NCBI RefSeq assembly: GCF_029227915.1
Contig: NC_079886.1
Coordinates: forward strand, 12,299,501-12,363,500
Direction of reading: 5' to 3'
Length of the DNA stretch: 64,000 bases
Source of the DNA: Hydractinia symbiolongicarpus
Lineage: Eukaryota; Cnidaria; Hydrozoa; Anthoathecata; Hydractiniidae
Of the stretch, positions 63,331-64,000 are shown piece by piece (the stretch's first letter is position 1; each line of letters starts with the position of its first letter). Both the position numbers and the translations under genes were made by a program. The notes under the pieces were generated by a model. It had not been told where the DNA came from, made no database searches, and saw only the letters and a program-made list of their open reading frames with translations.

Positions 63331-64000
63331 ATGGCCTTTTGCAGTCTAATAAAAGCCTCACACGTAAATCACGTGGTTCCATCTGCCTGCGCAGGTTACT
63401 ATTGCACTATTCCATCCAGTCTCAATGCACTACCACGTCCCAAGTCGTTTTCATTAGCGCCGTTGCCTTACAACACTCTTAACTACGTGCACAGTCCTAT
63501 AAAGGCTGTAATATAGCCTTTTGCAGTCTAATAAAGGCCTGACACGTAAATCACGTGCTTCCATCTGCCTGCGCAGGTTACCATTGGCCTAGTCCTTCCA
63601 GTCTCAATGCGCTACAACGTCCCAAGTCCTTCTCATTGGCGCCGTTGCCTTAGAACACTCTTAACTACGTGCACAGTCCTATAAAGACCGTAATATGGCC
63701 TTTTGCAGTCTAATAAAAGCTTCACACGTAAATCACGTGGTTCCATCTGCCTGCGCAGGTTACCATTGCACTATTCCATCCAGTCTCAATGCGCTACCAC
63801 GTCCCAAGTCGTTTTCATTAGCGCTGTTGCCTTACAACACTCTTAACTACGGGAACAGTCCTATAAAGGCTGCAATATGGCCTTTTGCAGTCTAATAAAA
63901 GCCTCGCACGTAAATCACGTGGTTTCACCTGCCTGCACAGGTTACCATTGGACTAGTCCTTTCAGTCTCAATGCGCTACAACGTCCCAAGTCGCTTTTAT

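Larger units (their letters stand above)
1..64000. repeat. Satellite DNA array, 181-182 bp monomer, about 352 head-to-tail copies
   Basis: Every row of the window aligns to the same monomer, which can be phased from ATGGCCTTTTGCAGTC to the next such site. Site-to-site distances are 182 or 181 bp throughout (for example 434, 616, 798 and 1343, 1525, 1707, 1888). All copies lie in the same orientation; I found no reversed monomer and no intervening unique DNA. Common landmarks in each monomer are AATAAA near position 18, CACGTAAATCACGTGG near 31, a CCTGNNCAGG palindrome near 55, CGTCCCAAGTC near 106 and CCTATAAAG near 166. The array is cut by both window ends. Length and organisation fit a eukaryotic centromeric or pericentromeric satellite, but that role is inference. 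I do not recognise the family. Confidence 0.98.

Noticed and set aside
434-63895. Over a hundred similar open frames of 61-67 codons beginning MAFCSLIKASHVNHVV, MVFCS or MALCS, looking like a small-protein family
   Set aside because: Each starts at the ATGGCC of one monomer and stops at CAGTCTAA 19 bp into the next, so overlaps and spacing follow the 182 bp repeat exactly. One-base length variants destroy the frame freely, and changes occur at all codon positions without apparent constraint. They are a by-product of the satellite.
1-64000. CRISPR-like array of regular repeats
   Set aside because: There are no unique spacers: the entire 182 bp unit is repeated, and the unit is far longer than a CRISPR repeat.
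1-64000. CENP-B box in the monomer
   Set aside because: I looked on both strands for a TTCG....A..CGGG pattern and saw none in the common subtypes. ACGGGAACAGTCC (for example 1133, 40022) is only a chance resemblance. A pattern search over all monomers would settle this.
1-64000. Polymerase III promoter or tRNA-derived (SINE-like) origin suggested by TGGCC and GGTTCCATCTG
   Set aside because: The A-box and B-box consensus positions do not match beyond GGTTC, and there is no poly-A tail, target duplication or dispersed arrangement.
1-64000. Inverted monomers or a strand switch, as at some centromere inversion points
   Set aside because: I looked for the reverse complement landmarks (for example TTAGACTGCAAAAGGCC) in the + strand and found none.
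1-64000. Transposon or retroelement insertion within the array
   Set aside because: All spacings between landmarks are whole monomers within a base or two, and I saw no foreign sequence or target-site duplication.

Overview
The whole 64 kb window is one continuous satellite DNA array. A monomer of 181-182 bp repeats head-to-tail in a single orientation from the first base to the last, about 352 copies (64,000 / 181.8). I see no gene, RNA gene, transposon, inverted segment or unique sequence, and both window ends cut through a monomer. This points to a eukaryotic heterochromatic block, possibly centromeric or pericentromeric: the period is close to one nucleosome plus linker, and the array has higher-order structure. 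I do not recognise the family or species. One counted monomer (2070-2251 type) is 46% G+C, has no CpG depletion (10 CpG seen, about 9 expected) and is C-rich on the + strand (52 C, 32 G).

The monomers fall into recurrent subtypes, called A to H here. A, B and C are the commonest and often follow one another; C and D are usually 181 bp. D, E and F usually occur in that order. G (marked by an altered TAGTAAAGG or ACAGCC start and GATTTCCTTAACGCC) is seen only left of about 37 kb. H (marked by CCTGACACG and CGTGCTTCC) is seen almost only right of 39.3 kb. The array therefore has a left domain (1 to about 39.3 kb) and a right domain (about 39.3 to 64 kb), with a run of three H monomers at the border.

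On top of the monomers lies a mosaic of multi-monomer blocks copied in whole-monomer steps: tandem steps of 2, 4, 6, 7, 10, 11, 12, 13, 15, 16, 18, 19 and 20 monomers, plus long-distance copies at about 10.0, 13.6, 15.3, 17.4 and 24.0 kb. Shared private mutations show that these are true copies. Hybrid monomers mark recombination junctions. No single higher-order period covers the window, so the array looks like the product of repeated unequal exchange or segmental amplification.

The many short open frames (61-67 codons) are a by-product of the repeat: one begins at the ATGGCC of a monomer and stops at the CAGTCTAA 19 bp into the next. Because 182 is not a multiple of three, no frame continues along the array. 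I annotate none of them as genes.
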